Below, one piece after another: positions 27,590-36,633 of a DNA stretch of 64,000 nucleotides. Every line of letters begins with the position of its first letter. Position 1 is the first letter of the stretch. The translations under genes were made by a program, and so were the position numbers. This DNA comes from Dyadobacter sp. Leaf189 (GTDB taxonomy: Bacteria > Bacteroidota > Bacteroidia > Cytophagales > Spirosomataceae): positions 1,857,999-1,921,998 of the forward strand of contig NZ_LMPS01000001.1 in NCBI RefSeq assembly GCF_001424405.1, read 5' to 3'. The notes below the pieces were generated by a model. It made no database searches. It was not told the DNA's origin and was given only the letters and a program-made list of their open reading frames with translations.

Positions 27590-30004
27590 CTAGTCTGCGC
27601 GGAGCGCCTTTACCGGGTTCTCTAAAGCAGCTTTCAATGCCTGGAAACTTACGGTCGCAATCGTGAGTAAAAGTGCAGCCAGTCCCGGGCCCGCAAATAT
27701 CCACCACGACATTTCTGAGCGGTAAGGGTATTTTGATAACATTTGGGCAAGAAAGTAGTAGCTGACAGGCGCGGCAATGCAAATCGCGACCAATGTAAGG
27801 TATACAAAATCCCGTGCGATCATGGCCCAGATACCCGCAACGGATGCACCCAGAACCTTCCGGATGCCAATCTCGCCCCGCCTTTGTTCGGCAGTGAAAG
27901 CTGCCAGCCCGAACAAGCCCAGACAGGATATACAGATCGCAACAGCAGCAAAAATAAAAGTAAGCTGGCCGATGCGGTTTTCGGCACTGAACTTTGATCC
28001 GTATTGCATTTCGGCAAACTGGAAATCGAACACGGCGCCGGGTATGTGCCTGTCAAACAGCGGGCGGATTTTGGTGAGCGCAGTGGCTGTCTCGACATCT
28101 TTATTCAGCTTGACAAACAGGTAATTAGGTGCGTAAGTCATGAAGTAAATCGTCCGCTTCACAGGTTCGTAGGGCGACTGCATTACCATATCCTGCACAA
28201 CGCCCACAATGTGGTATTCAGCGTCTACGAAAGTCCCGTCTTTCCAGCGCACCGTCGTTCCCACAGGGTCAGTAAGTCCCATGTATTTGGCGGCAGACTG
28301 GTTGATGATGATCGCAGAAGAATCGGCGATGAAGTCTTTTGAAAAATCCCTTCCCTGCATCACCTTCCAGCCGACAGTCTTCCCATAGCTGTGCGAGGCT
28401 GCTATCACTGCAAATTGATCCTCGTCAGTTCCCGCTTTGCCTTTCCAGGAAAACCCGCGGGCATTGGAAAGTACATCCGTAACAGGACCGGAAGATTGCG
28501 CCACAGATGATACCACCCCTGATTGCAGCAGATCGTTTTTCAATGCTTCCAGCTGCGCATTGCCGCGCGGTATCTTCACATTCAGCAAACCCTTCTGATC
28601 ATAGCCGGTATCCCTGTTTTGCCCAAACTGAACCTGGCGGAATACACCTACGGTACCGATAATAAGGGAAACGGAAATGGTAAATTGCAGTACAACCAGC
28701 ACCTTCCGCGGTACCGAGGCGAACCTGCCGGAATTACCCGCGCCAGATTTCAAGATGTTCACTGGCTTAAAAGACGAGAGATACAAGGCCGGATATCCGC
28801 CCGCCGCGAGGCTCACCGGCGCACAGAAGGCAATGGCGATCCAAAGGAAATAGGGATTTTGAAAAGGTCCGTTCTGGCCAAAAAAATCAATGTGCTTGTC
28901 CGTAATTGCATTAAACTGAGGCAAAGCGACCTGCACAACGAGCAGAGCGGCCGCAAACGAAAACGCAACCATAAGAGACGATTCACAGATAAACTGAAAA
29001 ACAAGCTGTGCGCGCATGGAACCGACAGCTTTGCGCACACCAACTTCCCTCGCACGTTGCGCGGACCGGGCTGTGCTCAGGTTCATGAAATTGATGCAGG
29101 CCAGCAGGAGAATGAAAATCGCAATTCCGGTGAAGAGTTTGACATAGTAGATCTGTCCGCCTGTATTAACACCATTTTCCCAGTCAGCATACAAATGCCA
29201 CCTGTCCATCGGATGCAGTGAAATGAGTGAGGCGCCCGACCCGGCTTTATTTTGAAGGTGTTGGGAAGGTATGTTCTTTATCTTTTCCGAGGCGGCTGCT
29301 ATCGTGGTGCTTTTCCGGGTTTGCACCAGGATTTCGAATGTATTTACCTCCCAATTATCCTTTATTTCATCTACCCACCGCCGGCTTTTAGCCGAGGTGA
29401 AGAGCTTCCACGGAGCAATGAACGCCAGGTTATAGTAGTCTGAATTGGACGGAAAATCCTTGTATACACCTGCTACAATCCCTTTCAGCTCGTTGTCAAT
29501 GGTCAGGATCCGTCCATTCGCCTCCTTCGTGCCGAAAATCGAAGCAGCGGCAGATTCCGAAAGCAGCAGGTTTGTAGGGCCTTCCAATGCGGCATCACTG
29601 CCGCTGAGCATTTGCAGCGACAGGATTTTGGCCCCGTCAGGTTCCATGAACCGGCCCTTTTTCCTGAATTTGTGCTCGCCTGACATCAGGTTATAATCTT
29701 CCGTATCCCACGAAACAGCAACGTGTTCAAAGTCCCCAGCGAAATCCTCCCTCAATGTAGCAGCGAGCGGAAACGGCATATTGGGCGAGCTGACGATTTC
29801 TCCGTTTTGAGTGCGGTGCGCCATTAACCTTGCTACGTGCCGATGGTTTTCAGCGGCTTTATTGAAATTCCACTCGTCCCATACCCATACAAAAATCAGC
29901 ATGGCCACGCCCATACCTAGCGTGAGGCCCGACAGGTTGATCAGGGTGTAGCCCTTGTTTTTGTAAAAACCTCTGAATGCGATTTTAAAGTAGTTTTTGA
30001 GCAT
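27590..30004 (-). CDS. FtsX/MacB-type ABC transporter permease, paralogue of the 815-residue protein
   Basis: An 804-residue permease with the same architecture as the protein at 18861-21308: an N-terminal helix, a MacB-PCD domain, an FtsX core with RAREVGVRKAVGSMRAQLV, a second periplasmic domain, and a C-terminal FtsX core with RRGEIGIRKVLGASVAGIW. No ATPase gene is next to it. Bacteroidota genomes often hold many copies of such permeases, and their substrates are mostly unknown. Confidence 0.88.
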   Translation of the reverse strand: MLKNYFKIAFRGFYKNKGYTLINLSGLTLGMGVAMLIFVWVWDEWNFNKAAENHRHVARLMAHRTQNGEIVSSPNMPFPLAATLREDFAGDFEHVAVSWDTEDYNLMSGEHKFRKKGRFMEPDGAKILSLQMLSGSDAALEGPTNLLLSESAAASIFGTKEANGRILTIDNELKGIVAGVYKDFPSNSDYYNLAFIAPWKLFTSAKSRRWVDEIKDNWEVNTFEILVQTRKSTTIAAASEKIKNIPSQHLQNKAGSGASLISLHPMDRWHLYADWENGVNTGGQIYYVKLFTGIAIFILLLACINFMNLSTARSAQRAREVGVRKAVGSMRAQLVFQFICESSLMVAFSFAAALLVVQVALPQFNAITDKHIDFFGQNGPFQNPYFLWIAIAFCAPVSLAAGGYPALYLSSFKPVNILKSGAGNSGRFASVPRKVLVVLQFTISVSLIIGTVGVFRQVQFGQNRDTGYDQKGLLNVKIPRGNAQLEALKNDLLQSGVVSSVAQSSGPVTDVLSNARGFSWKGKAGTDEDQFAVIAASHSYGKTVGWKVMQGRDFSKDFIADSSAIIINQSAAKYMGLTDPVGTTVRWKDGTFVDAEYHIVGVVQDMVMQSPYEPVKRTIYFMTYAPNYLFVKLNKDVETATALTKIRPLFDRHIPGAVFDFQFAEMQYGSKFSAENRIGQLTFIFAAVAICISCLGLFGLAAFTAEQRRGEIGIRKVLGASVAGIWAMIARDFVYLTLVAICIAAPVSYYFLAQMLSKYPYRSEMSWWIFAGPGLAALLLTIATVSFQALKAALENPVKALRAD

Positions 30005-30280
30005 GTAGGGAAGTCGGATAGGGTAGCCGGGATCAGGTTTTTTAGGCTCTTTGTGCTATGTCACTACTTGTAAGATAAATATAGTGCCATGTTGATAATT
30101 AGCTGGTCAGTCTGTTTTTCCATGCATTCATGTTCGTATTCGGACACTTTTTCCAACGTTTTCGGACAGCATCCCAGCGTTTGCAGAAACAGATTTTTGC
30201 AGCGGCACAATGTTTGAGACGCACAGGACTGTACGCAACATCAAAAGGTATTTACCAGTAATCCCTGCAAGACTGCATTT

Positions 30281-30535
30281 ATGAAAAAGAAAGACAGTTT
30301 GAAAAAAAGCTATATGAAAATGCTCGAATGGTACCAGTACCGGGCAGAAGAAAATACAGGATCATTGAAAAAGCTGCAAAAGCTGCTGGCCGAACTGGAC
30401 AGGGAATCGGAAGCGAGTGAAGCTTATGAAAAAGACGTGGACGATCTGGAATCGCTCAAATTCATTTATGAAACCGGTATCCGCAATTTTGAAAGCCAGG
30501 TGGAGAAGTACAAAGCAATGATCGCCGAAATGTAA
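30281..30535 (+). CDS. Small helical protein of unknown function
   Basis: An 84-residue highly charged protein, rich in Lys and Glu, with heptad-like spacing (SLKKLQKLLAELDRESE, SLKFIYETGIRNFESQVEKYKAMI) that suggests two helices or a coiled coil. No signal peptide or membrane segment is seen. A bidirectional terminator lies just after the stop. Confidence 0.6.
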   Translation: MKKKDSLKKSYMKMLEWYQYRAEENTGSLKKLQKLLAELDRESEASEAYEKDVDDLESLKFIYETGIRNFESQVEKYKAMIAEM

Positions 30536-30539
30536 ACGG

Positions 30540-30568
30540 GAGAGCACAATACACTGCATTGTGCTCTC
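30540..30568. terminator. Bidirectional terminator between convergent genes
   Basis: Perfect 11-bp arms GAGAGCACAAT / ATTGTGCTCTC with a 7-nt loop lie between the stop codons of the small helical protein and the dienelactone hydrolase. An AT-rich tail (ATTTATTAT) follows on the plus strand. Confidence 0.7.
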
Positions 30569-30573
30569 ATTTA

Positions 30574-31464
30574 TTATGATTTTAGCTTCGCATTGAAAAA
30601 ATCGATCGTGCGTTTCCAGGCAAGCTCGGCAGCTGCTTTGTCGTACCGCGGCGTGGTATCGTTGTGAAAACCGTGGTTTACCTCGGGATAGATGTAGGCT
30701 TCATATTCCTTGTTGTTGGCGGTTAATGCAGCCTGATAGGCAGGCCAGCCTTCATTCACGCGGGTATCGAGCCCGGCATAGTGGAGTAGCAGCGGCGCTT
30801 TAATTTTCGGCACATCTTCCGTCGCAGGCTGACCTCCGTAAAATGGTACAGCAGCTGCCAGTTCAGGCACGCGTACTGCCATCATATTGGCAATGCCGCC
30901 GCCGAAACAAAATCCGACCACGCCGATTTTCCCATTGCAGTCAGGATGATTTTTGAGGTAGTCAAATGCACCGATGAAATCCTCCTGCATTTCATTCCTG
31001 TCGCGCTTGCTTTGCATGGTGCGGCCTTCGTCGTCATTACCGGGATAGCCGCCAAGCGGGGTAAGTGCGTCGGGAGCGACGGAAAGAAAGCCCGCCAGTG
31101 CGGCCCGCCTGCCCACATCCTCGATGTGCGGGTTCAGGCCGCGGTTTTCGTGAACAACAATCACTCCGCCCAGCTTTCCTTTCGCATCAGCCGGTTTGGA
31201 AAGCAAAGCTTTGATCTTGCCGCCGCCTTTTGGAGAATCATACGTGATATAGTCGGATTTCAGCCTTGGATCGCCTGCATGTACCTGGATCGCGCCGTGG
31301 TAATCGGGCATAAGAAAGCTCATCAACGAAGCTACTGTAATCCCGCCAACCGCGTAAGCAGACAGTTTTTGCATAAAATCCCGCCTTTCCACCCGGTTGT
31401 GCGCGTAGTCGTCGTAGAGGTCAAACACTTCCTGTTTGATATCTTCTTTCCTGATTTCTGACAT
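30574..31464 (-). CDS. Dienelactone hydrolase family protein
   Basis: A 296-residue alpha/beta hydrolase. An N-terminal helical extension carries RRDFMQKL and a hydrophobic segment ([16 protein letters not shown]), which could be a Tat-like or anchor signal. The DLH core shows [15 protein letters not shown], the nucleophile Cys in VGFCFGGG, the acid Asp in [11 protein letters not shown] and the His in EVNHGFHND. It would hydrolyse dienelactones or other small esters. It is transcribed towards the small helical protein gene. Confidence 0.85.
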   Translation of the reverse strand: MSEIRKEDIKQEVFDLYDDYAHNRVERRDFMQKLSAYAVGGITVASLMSFLMPDYHGAIQVHAGDPRLKSDYITYDSPKGGGKIKALLSKPADAKGKLGGVIVVHENRGLNPHIEDVGRRAALAGFLSVAPDALTPLGGYPGNDDEGRTMQSKRDRNEMQEDFIGAFDYLKNHPDCNGKIGVVGFCFGGGIANMMAVRVPELAAAVPFYGGQPATEDVPKIKAPLLLHYAGLDTRVNEGWPAYQAALTANNKEYEAYIYPEVNHGFHNDTTPRYDKAAAELAWKRTIDFFNAKLKS

Positions 31465-31617
31465 ATATCATTTTGGGTTGATGTGATATGTAAATATATA
31501 GATTTGACCCGATATCCCTGCTTATGTATGCTTCACCCGAACTTATTACCGGTAACAAAATAATTTCGACCGATTACTAGCGTTTTTGGCACAAAACGGA
31601 TAATTTATGTGGCAAAA

Positions 31618-31893
31618 ATGCATTCATCCATGAATTCAAATCTAGAAGAGAAACGGAGGGAGTTGTTTGAACTTCATAAAGCGAAACTGGGCACTGACGC
31701 CCCGCTGATGAGAAGGCCGGTTGCTGCGCCCGCGGTGGCACAGAAAGTAAGCGCGACTAAAATGAGAGAAGCGGAACCCAGAGCGCCGCTCACCGCCAGA
31801 AGCAAGATCACGTATGTTATCATCGGCATTACTGCGCTGATCGTCGTAGCCGAGCTCGTATTCCTCGCTAGTCAGGCAGGTTGGCTCGGATAA
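31618..31893 (+). CDS. Small single-pass membrane protein
   Basis: About 91 residues. A charged N-terminal region (NLEEKRRELFELHKAKLG) and a Pro/Ala-rich linker precede one C-terminal membrane helix (TYVIIGITALIVVAELVFLAS). Starts at 31609 (GTG), 31618 or 31630 (ATG) are all in frame. I do not recognise a family. Confidence 0.5.
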   Translation: MHSSMNSNLEEKRRELFELHKAKLGTDAPLMRRPVAAPAVAQKVSATKMREAEPRAPLTARSKITYVIIGITALIVVAELVFLASQAGWLG

Positions 31894-32008
31894 TCAAAGC
31901 TTTTTACGAATACCTGTCTCATTTTACATGGTTGTATAGCACGATTGTTTTAGTACACGCCTGAGCCGGAAAGTTGGTTTCGGTGTGTGTCGAAAGCAAA
32001 CGTTAAAA

Positions 32009-33529
32009 ATGAGTTCAGTAAATATTACAATCATCGGAGGAGGAGCGTGCGGAATTTCTGCTTTTACTGAGCTTTTTCTCCAACTCAGGATCGCGAACCT
32101 TCACCGGAAAGTTGGGATCACAATCATCGAAGAGAATGAGGAAGTTGGGAAGGGGCTGGCTTTTGGCACCAAACAGCCCGGCCACATTCTCAATACCCAG
32201 GCGGACCTGATGGGTATCCACCTGACCGAACCTGAACATTTCAGCGAGTGGCTGATCAGGCACCAGGAACGGATCGGGGAGGAGATTGTTGACAACCAAG
32301 GGCAGGACGAAGCTTTTACAACCCGCCGCCTCTACGGCGACTACCTGAAAGAGCAGTTTGAGCATTACTTTTCATTAGCCAAAGAAGAAGGAATGCAGGC
32401 GGAAGTGGTACATGCAAGTGCCACGAACGTCAAAAAGGAAGAAAATGGCTTTAACGTCTTCCTCTCCAATCAGCAAACACATGCATGCAATTACCTGGTG
32501 CTGGCGCCGGGTACCCCCGTGGCTAACAATTATCCGCATCTAGAAGGCAAGAAAAACTATTTCGGATCGCCCTGGCCTTCGTCAGACATTCTCGAAAATG
32601 TGCCCAGAGATGCAGATGTAGGCATTTTGGGTTCAAGCCTGAGCGCCATAGATGCACTGATGACGCTAGCCGACAATGAGCACCAGGGTAAAATCACTTT
32701 TTACTCGCTCGACGGTTTGCTGCCGCGGGTCCAGGTTGAAAAACCGGAACCTTACCAGCGGAAATACCTCATCATCAAAAATCTCCACCGCATTCAAAGA
32801 GAAAAGCTGCGCAACCCGACTGTTGTTGAGGTTTTCAGGCTTTTCATGAAAGAAGCTGAAAGTTATGCGGGTGGAAAAATTGACTGGAAAGCCACCAAAC
32901 GTGACGGAAAATCTGCCGCTGAACTGTTACGGGAGGATATAGAAACTGCCCGCGCAGGCGGCGACGCATTGATGAACATTCCCTACTCGTTGCGTTACGA
33001 TAGCTCCGAAATGTGGAAGGCGCTCGACGAAAGCGAGCGGATCAAATTCAAAAAATGGCTCGGCGGTTACTGGGCAACCAACCGGCACGGAATGCCGCTG
33101 GTCAATGCGGAGCGGGTTTGTAAATTATTTGATAACCAGCAGCTAAGTGTCGAGTCGGATCTGGAAGAGGTGAAATATATCGATGAAAAAGAAGGTTTCG
33201 AATTGCGTTTCGGTGATCAGGTGAACTTTACAAAGTACCTGATCAATGCAACCGGCCCTGCTTCGGCAGTGAAAGCAATGAAATCGGATCTTGTGAAAAA
33301 TCTGGCAGAAGGAAAGCTCATCGAGCCAGAACCTGTCGGCGGGATCCGGATGGATACCCAAACCATGCAGGTAGTTACTTCCGGCAAGCCTGTCCCTCAC
33401 TTTTACGTACTCGGCCACCTTTGTAACGGACTTTTACTCGACGTGAATGCGGTATGGTTCAATGTACGTACAATTGGCAGTTTGAGCCAGCACATTCTTA
33501 AAACCATTGTCAGTGAAAATCCTGCTTAA
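32009..33529 (+). CDS. FAD/NAD(P)-binding protein
   Basis: About 506 residues. The N-terminal dinucleotide fold reads ITIIGGGACGISAF (GxGxxG-type) and a second nucleotide-binding stretch reads VGILGSSLSAIDALMTL. The layout matches the PF13454 FAD-NAD(P)-binding family, related to flavin monooxygenases and lysine/ornithine N-oxygenases. The substrate is unknown. Its 3' end overlaps the AEC transporter gene, so the two are probably translated together and may share a substrate. The ATG at 32009 is preferred over a GTG eight codons upstream. Confidence 0.82.
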   Translation: MSSVNITIIGGGACGISAFTELFLQLRIANLHRKVGITIIEENEEVGKGLAFGTKQPGHILNTQADLMGIHLTEPEHFSEWLIRHQERIGEEIVDNQGQDEAFTTRRLYGDYLKEQFEHYFSLAKEEGMQAEVVHASATNVKKEENGFNVFLSNQQTHACNYLVLAPGTPVANNYPHLEGKKNYFGSPWPSSDILENVPRDADVGILGSSLSAIDALMTLADNEHQGKITFYSLDGLLPRVQVEKPEPYQRKYLIIKNLHRIQREKLRNPTVVEVFRLFMKEAESYAGGKIDWKATKRDGKSAAELLREDIETARAGGDALMNIPYSLRYDSSEMWKALDESERIKFKKWLGGYWATNRHGMPLVNAERVCKLFDNQQLSVESDLEEVKYIDEKEGFELRFGDQVNFTKYLINATGPASAVKAMKSDLVKNLAEGKLIEPEPVGGIRMDTQTMQVVTSGKPVPHFYVLGHLCNGLLLDVNAVWFNVRTIGSLSQHILKTIVSENPA

Positions 33530-34427
33530 ACTTTACGGCGAGCTGCTCCCGGTGATGGCATTTATCCCCATCGGATACTGGGTAAAGAAGAAATTCAATG
33601 TACAGGCCAAGTACATCAGCGGACCGCTGATCAAAGTACTGCTCCCGCTTGTCGTGTTTTTCAATGTACTGGACGCGGAAGCGCAGAAGCTTTATATTCT
33701 GCCGGTGATTACTTTCATCCTCGCATTGTCGATGAACCCGGTGGCGAATTTTGCCCACAAGAAATTCGCAAATGACATGGAGCCGCTGCTGCTGCGCAGC
33801 TCTTTTTCATTTTTTAACATCGCCTTTTTCGGCATTCCTACTATAACCGCATTGTTCGGCGAAAAGGATGTGAGCACATTGATCTGCATTTACCTGGGTT
33901 CCGCATTGTACGGGGATACCATCGGGTATTTTCAGGTTGCCAAAACCAAACTTTCCCGATCAGAAGCGATCAAAAAAGTACTGCAAATTCCGTTTCTGTA
34001 CGTTTTTGTAGCAGCGATGATTTGCAAGGTACTGGAAGTGGAAACGCCCGAATTCATGAAAGCGCCCATTAAGGTAATCAGCTTCTGCGTGTCATCTGCA
34101 GGTATGCTCATCGTCGGTTTACAGCTCGCTGACGTGGATTTCAAAGAGCTCAAAGGCAAGCTTTACGCCAAACTTTTTGCATTAAGAACAGTCGCGGCCG
34201 CTCTGATCGTCGGTGCATTGATCCTGGCAGAATACCTGATCTTGAACCAGCTGGAAGATAAAGATTATAAAATGCTGGCGCTGGTACCGCTGTTTCCGGT
34301 GGCCGCCAATGTAACCGTGTTTGCATCCTTCCTGAAAACGGGCGAGTCGCAATCTGTGCTGCTTGTTTTCCTGTCGACAATCCTGTCGCTGGTGCTTGTT
34401 TCACTTGCGGTACTGTTCCTCTTCTAG
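33513..34427 (+). CDS. AEC-family (auxin efflux carrier-like) transporter
   Basis: About 304 residues with roughly ten hydrophobic segments arranged in two five-helix halves (for example PLIKVLLPLVVFFNVL, SFSFFNIAFFGIPTITALFGE, ALVPLFPVAANVTVFASFL). The motif around FGIPTITALFGEKDVST matches the family. AEC proteins move organic anions such as malate. The start is the GTG at 33513 or the TTG at 33507, both inside the end of the FAD protein gene. Its 3' end overlaps the convergent DoxX gene by 27 nt. Confidence 0.82.
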   Translation: MKILLKLYGELLPVMAFIPIGYWVKKKFNVQAKYISGPLIKVLLPLVVFFNVLDAEAQKLYILPVITFILALSMNPVANFAHKKFANDMEPLLLRSSFSFFNIAFFGIPTITALFGEKDVSTLICIYLGSALYGDTIGYFQVAKTKLSRSEAIKKVLQIPFLYVFVAAMICKVLEVETPEFMKAPIKVISFCVSSAGMLIVGLQLADVDFKELKGKLYAKLFALRTVAAALIVGALILAEYLILNQLEDKDYKMLALVPLFPVAANVTVFASFLKTGESQSVLLVFLSTILSLVLVSLAVLFLF

Positions 34428-34898
34428 GCGCCGCCGCTGCATGATCGTACGCGGCCGGATCGCAGAAAAGTAAACCCATGCGATAAAGAACAGCTGCAAA
34501 GGCATCCTGAACCACAGGTATCCCGGCCCGCTGCCGTCGTAAGTGGCTGTTTGCAGGTTAATGTGGTGCATTGCGCCGTAAATATTGGCCGGAAGTATCA
34601 TTACAAAAAACACAATCAGCAGCCAGCCGGTTAACCTGGTGAATTTTGGTAAAAGCAGTCCGGCTGCGGCGGCAAGTTCCAGCACGCCCGTGATCCATAC
34701 GAGCTCCCGCTTGAATGGCAGAAAGTCCGGCAGCATCATTTCCATTCCTTTTGTAAATCCGAAATGTGCGAGCCCGGTCACGATCAGCATCGCCGCCATC
34801 CCGATCTGCCCGGCGAGTGAGGGATCATAGTACCCGCGGGTTTTTCTCAAAATCAATAATGAAATTGTAAATACGACGATCAGAACTATCTCAGGCAT
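34401..34898 (-). CDS. DoxX-family membrane protein
   Basis: About 165 residues from the ATG at 34898. A GTG 11 codons upstream is an alternative. Helices include IVLIVVFTISLLIL, IGMAAMLIVTGLAHFGF, WITGVLELAAAAGLLLP and WLLIVFFVMILPANIYGAM. The pattern LVWITGVLELAAAAGLLLP is typical of DoxX/DoxD-like membrane proteins with a possible redox role. It lies downstream of the Crp/Fnr gene on the same strand and may be controlled by it. Confidence 0.75.
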   Translation of the reverse strand: MPEIVLIVVFTISLLILRKTRGYYDPSLAGQIGMAAMLIVTGLAHFGFTKGMEMMLPDFLPFKRELVWITGVLELAAAAGLLLPKFTRLTGWLLIVFFVMILPANIYGAMHHINLQTATYDGSGPGYLWFRMPLQLFFIAWVYFSAIRPRTIMQRRRLEEEQYRK

Positions 34899-34961
34899 AT
34901 CGGTCCACGTTTTGTTTCCGTAAAGTTGCACCGCTGTGAAGTGCGATGAAATGAACCTGGG

Positions 34962-35528
34962 TTAAGAAATGCGTTTCCTGATGCGGCTGAGCGCCTGCGG
35001 GGTGATACCGATGTAGGAAGCCAGGTACTTACCCGGAATTTCCTGAATGAGCTTGGGCTGGTTGTCGAGTAAATGCAGGTACCGCTCTTCCGCAGTTTGT
35101 GTCAGGAATGCGAGTTCGCGTTCCGTTTTCTTTAAAAAAAGCTGCTCAGCCGCAAACCGCCCTATCCGGTTACCTGCGCTGGTACGTTCATAAACTTCCT
35201 GTAAATCGGGGTGACTAATGCGCCAAAGCACTGTTTTTGTCAACGCCTGTATGTGAAAACCTGCCGGCTTGCGGGTAATAAACGAACTGTACCCGCTCAT
35301 AAAATCGCCTGCGAACGCGAAGTCAAATGTGAGCTCTTCTTCATTTTTGTCAAGAAAAAACCGCACAATCCCCGACTCGATAAACGAAAGGTAATGCTCC
35401 ACCTTTCCTGCTTTCAGCACCAACTCCTTTTTTGCAAATTCCTGTCTCACCAATCCCGACGAAAATGCCTCCCATTCCAAGTCGGAGAGCGTTGTAATCT
35501 GTTCAAAATAGTTGCGGATCGCCTGCAT
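34962..35528 (-). CDS. Crp/Fnr-family transcription regulator
   Basis: A 188-residue regulator. Residues 20-115 form a cyclic-nucleotide-binding-like beta roll (ELVLKAGKVEHYLSFIESGIVRFFL). A dimer helix follows, then a short winged helix at the C-terminus (YLASYIGITPQALSRIRKRIS). The fourth Cys of oxygen-sensing FNR proteins is absent, so it is the small Bacteroidota type that senses an unknown ligand. It is the last host gene before the prophage. The DoxX gene follows on the same strand. Confidence 0.85.
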   Translation of the reverse strand: MQAIRNYFEQITTLSDLEWEAFSSGLVRQEFAKKELVLKAGKVEHYLSFIESGIVRFFLDKNEEELTFDFAFAGDFMSGYSSFITRKPAGFHIQALTKTVLWRISHPDLQEVYERTSAGNRIGRFAAEQLFLKKTERELAFLTQTAEERYLHLLDNQPKLIQEIPGKYLASYIGITPQALSRIRKRIS

Positions 35529-35877
35529 TGGGGTAGGTAGCTTTTTTAAATGAAAGATAAGCTGCGAAGCGGGTTAATGGCCGTTTTCTTTCAATTTGTC
35601 TATTTTTTATACAGATAATTAAAAAATTAATGGCTTTTCGGGGGCTGTTAATGATTTATTAACGCTTTTTCCTGAAAATATTTGTCTATGTATCTGTGAT
35701 AGTGTGAATTAACTTCATGCTCCAAAATTCGGGGTATGTTGAGGGGATTGCTTTAAAAGTAGTCGATAATCGAAAATAATTCGTGCAAATAATTTTTATT
35801 GATACATCCCCTTCCAGTACTTCGTGATTCTTGATTACCTGTATACGGTATTACTTCATCACAAACTTAACATTCAA
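35529..35877. other. AT-rich intergenic region, candidate left prophage boundary
   Basis: About 349 bp hold no gene. The region is much more AT-rich than its host neighbours and contains the dyad GTTAAT-gattt-ATTAAC at 35647-35663, which could be an operator, and several A/T runs. Host-type genes end on its left and phage-type genes begin on its right, so an attachment site and an early phage promoter could lie here. No tRNA gene is present, and the core att sequence cannot be fixed without the right end. Confidence 0.45.
35855..35865 (+). promoter_or_regulatory. Variant leader motif before the Acb2-like gene
   Basis: TTCATCACAAA resembles TTCATCAACAA and stands 12 nt upstream of the ATG at 35878, as do the exact copies in the prophage. 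Confidence 0.4.
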
Positions 35878-36108
35878 ATGGATCAAAAGACATTAGGAGA
35901 ATCGCGGGTGCGCACATCCTTCAATCCTACACAAGACGGCACGGTCGATCAGATCAAACAAAAGTCAGCTGAGCTCATCAACATTTGCCAGGATCTCAAA
36001 GGAGATGGGCAAGCAACAATTGCCGGCGAGAAAGCGAGACTGATCAGTTTGGCTCAAACAGCCTACGAAGAAGCTGCTATGTGGGCGGTGAAAGCTGCAA
36101 CATATTAA
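35878..36108 (+). CDS. Acb2-like cyclic-nucleotide sponge (anti-CBASS) candidate
   Basis: About 76 residues, starting at MDQKTLGESRV. The N-terminal RVRTSFNPTQDG is followed by two helices forming a hairpin: DQIKQKSAELINICQDL and ARLISLAQTAYEEAAMWAVK. The helix pair with the closing EEAAMWAVKAA is the pattern of the Acb2/Tad1 hairpin family. Known members are phage proteins that bind cyclic di- and trinucleotides made by CBASS and keep effectors silent. I infer the same role here, and nucleotide range is unknown. It is the leftmost phage gene, an isolated position common for counter-defence genes. A longer upstream frame is not needed. Confidence 0.75.
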   Translation: MDQKTLGESRVRTSFNPTQDGTVDQIKQKSAELINICQDLKGDGQATIAGEKARLISLAQTAYEEAAMWAVKAATY

Positions 36109-36114
36109 AGATCC

Positions 36115-36174
36115 AGCTGCGGGCAATCAATACTTAGTATTGAGCGAGCCGGTCGTTCGAATCGACGCGCAGCG
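36115..36174 (+). other. tRNA-like fold lacking a D arm
   Basis: The segment folds with an acceptor-like stem (GCTGCG 36116-36121 with CGCAGC 36168-36173), a 5-bp stem with 7-nt loop (TCAAT-ACTTAGT-ATTGA) and a T-arm-like hairpin GTCG-TTCGAAT-CGAC. The D arm is missing, position 33 of the loop is not T and no CCA follows. It could be a tRNA remnant or a structured leader of the next gene. Confidence 0.3.
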
Positions 36175-36186
36175 CAAAACCATTCT

Positions 36187-36197
36187 TTCATCAACAA
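36187..36197 (+). promoter_or_regulatory. Leader motif TTCATCAACAA
   Basis: Exact copy, with 12 nt between it and the ATG at 36210. Confidence 0.55.
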
Positions 36198-36209
36198 AGC
36201 CAAATCGAA

Positions 36210-36608
36210 ATGGAGCAATCAATTACTGACCGGGTAAAATCGTACGAAGATGCTTGTGCTATCAAAGGTATCGAGCCACTTACGATTGAGGCATTCGGAT
36301 TTTTGCCGGAAAATCAAAGAGAGTATCAGTTCTGCGTTCATAAGTACGATGTGATCAATGAGGTGCTCAATGAAGGGTGGTCACCTGATTGGATGAACTG
36401 GGATGAGAGAAAATATTTCCCCTACTTCTATTGGGATAAAGATAAGGCCGCGGGTGGTTCCGGGTTCTCGTTCGGCGTTTTCAGCTACGACTACTCGGGC
36501 GCGACTGTCGGTTCCCGCCTCGTTTTTCGAAACGCCGAACTCGCGCGGTACGCGGCTAAACAGTTTCTTGACATCTGCGAGGTGATTTATTCTCCGAGAC
36601 AGTCATAG
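36210..36608 (+). CDS. Phage protein of unknown function
   Basis: A 132-residue acidic, aromatic-rich protein. It has a helical start (DRVKSYEDACAIKG) and a Trp/Tyr-rich middle (WSPDWMNWDERKYFPYFYWD) followed by FSFGVFSYDYSGATVGSRLVF and a helix (ELARYAAKQFLDICEVIY). I know of similar uncharacterised proteins in Bacteroidota phages but no function. Position next to the Acb2-like gene would fit an early or counter-defence role, but this is only context. Confidence 0.7.
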   Translation: MEQSITDRVKSYEDACAIKGIEPLTIEAFGFLPENQREYQFCVHKYDVINEVLNEGWSPDWMNWDERKYFPYFYWDKDKAAGGSGFSFGVFSYDYSGATVGSRLVFRNAELARYAAKQFLDICEVIYSPRQS

Positions 36609-36633
36609 CCCAATACGCCCGACAATCATCTAT

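Noticed and set aside
28523..29221. 232-codon frame antisense to the second permease
   Set aside because: It is rich in Arg and His with no domain and lies wholly inside a well-supported permease gene.
36115..36174. Functional tRNA gene
   Set aside because: No D arm, no T33 and no CCA. It is kept only as a tRNA-like structure.
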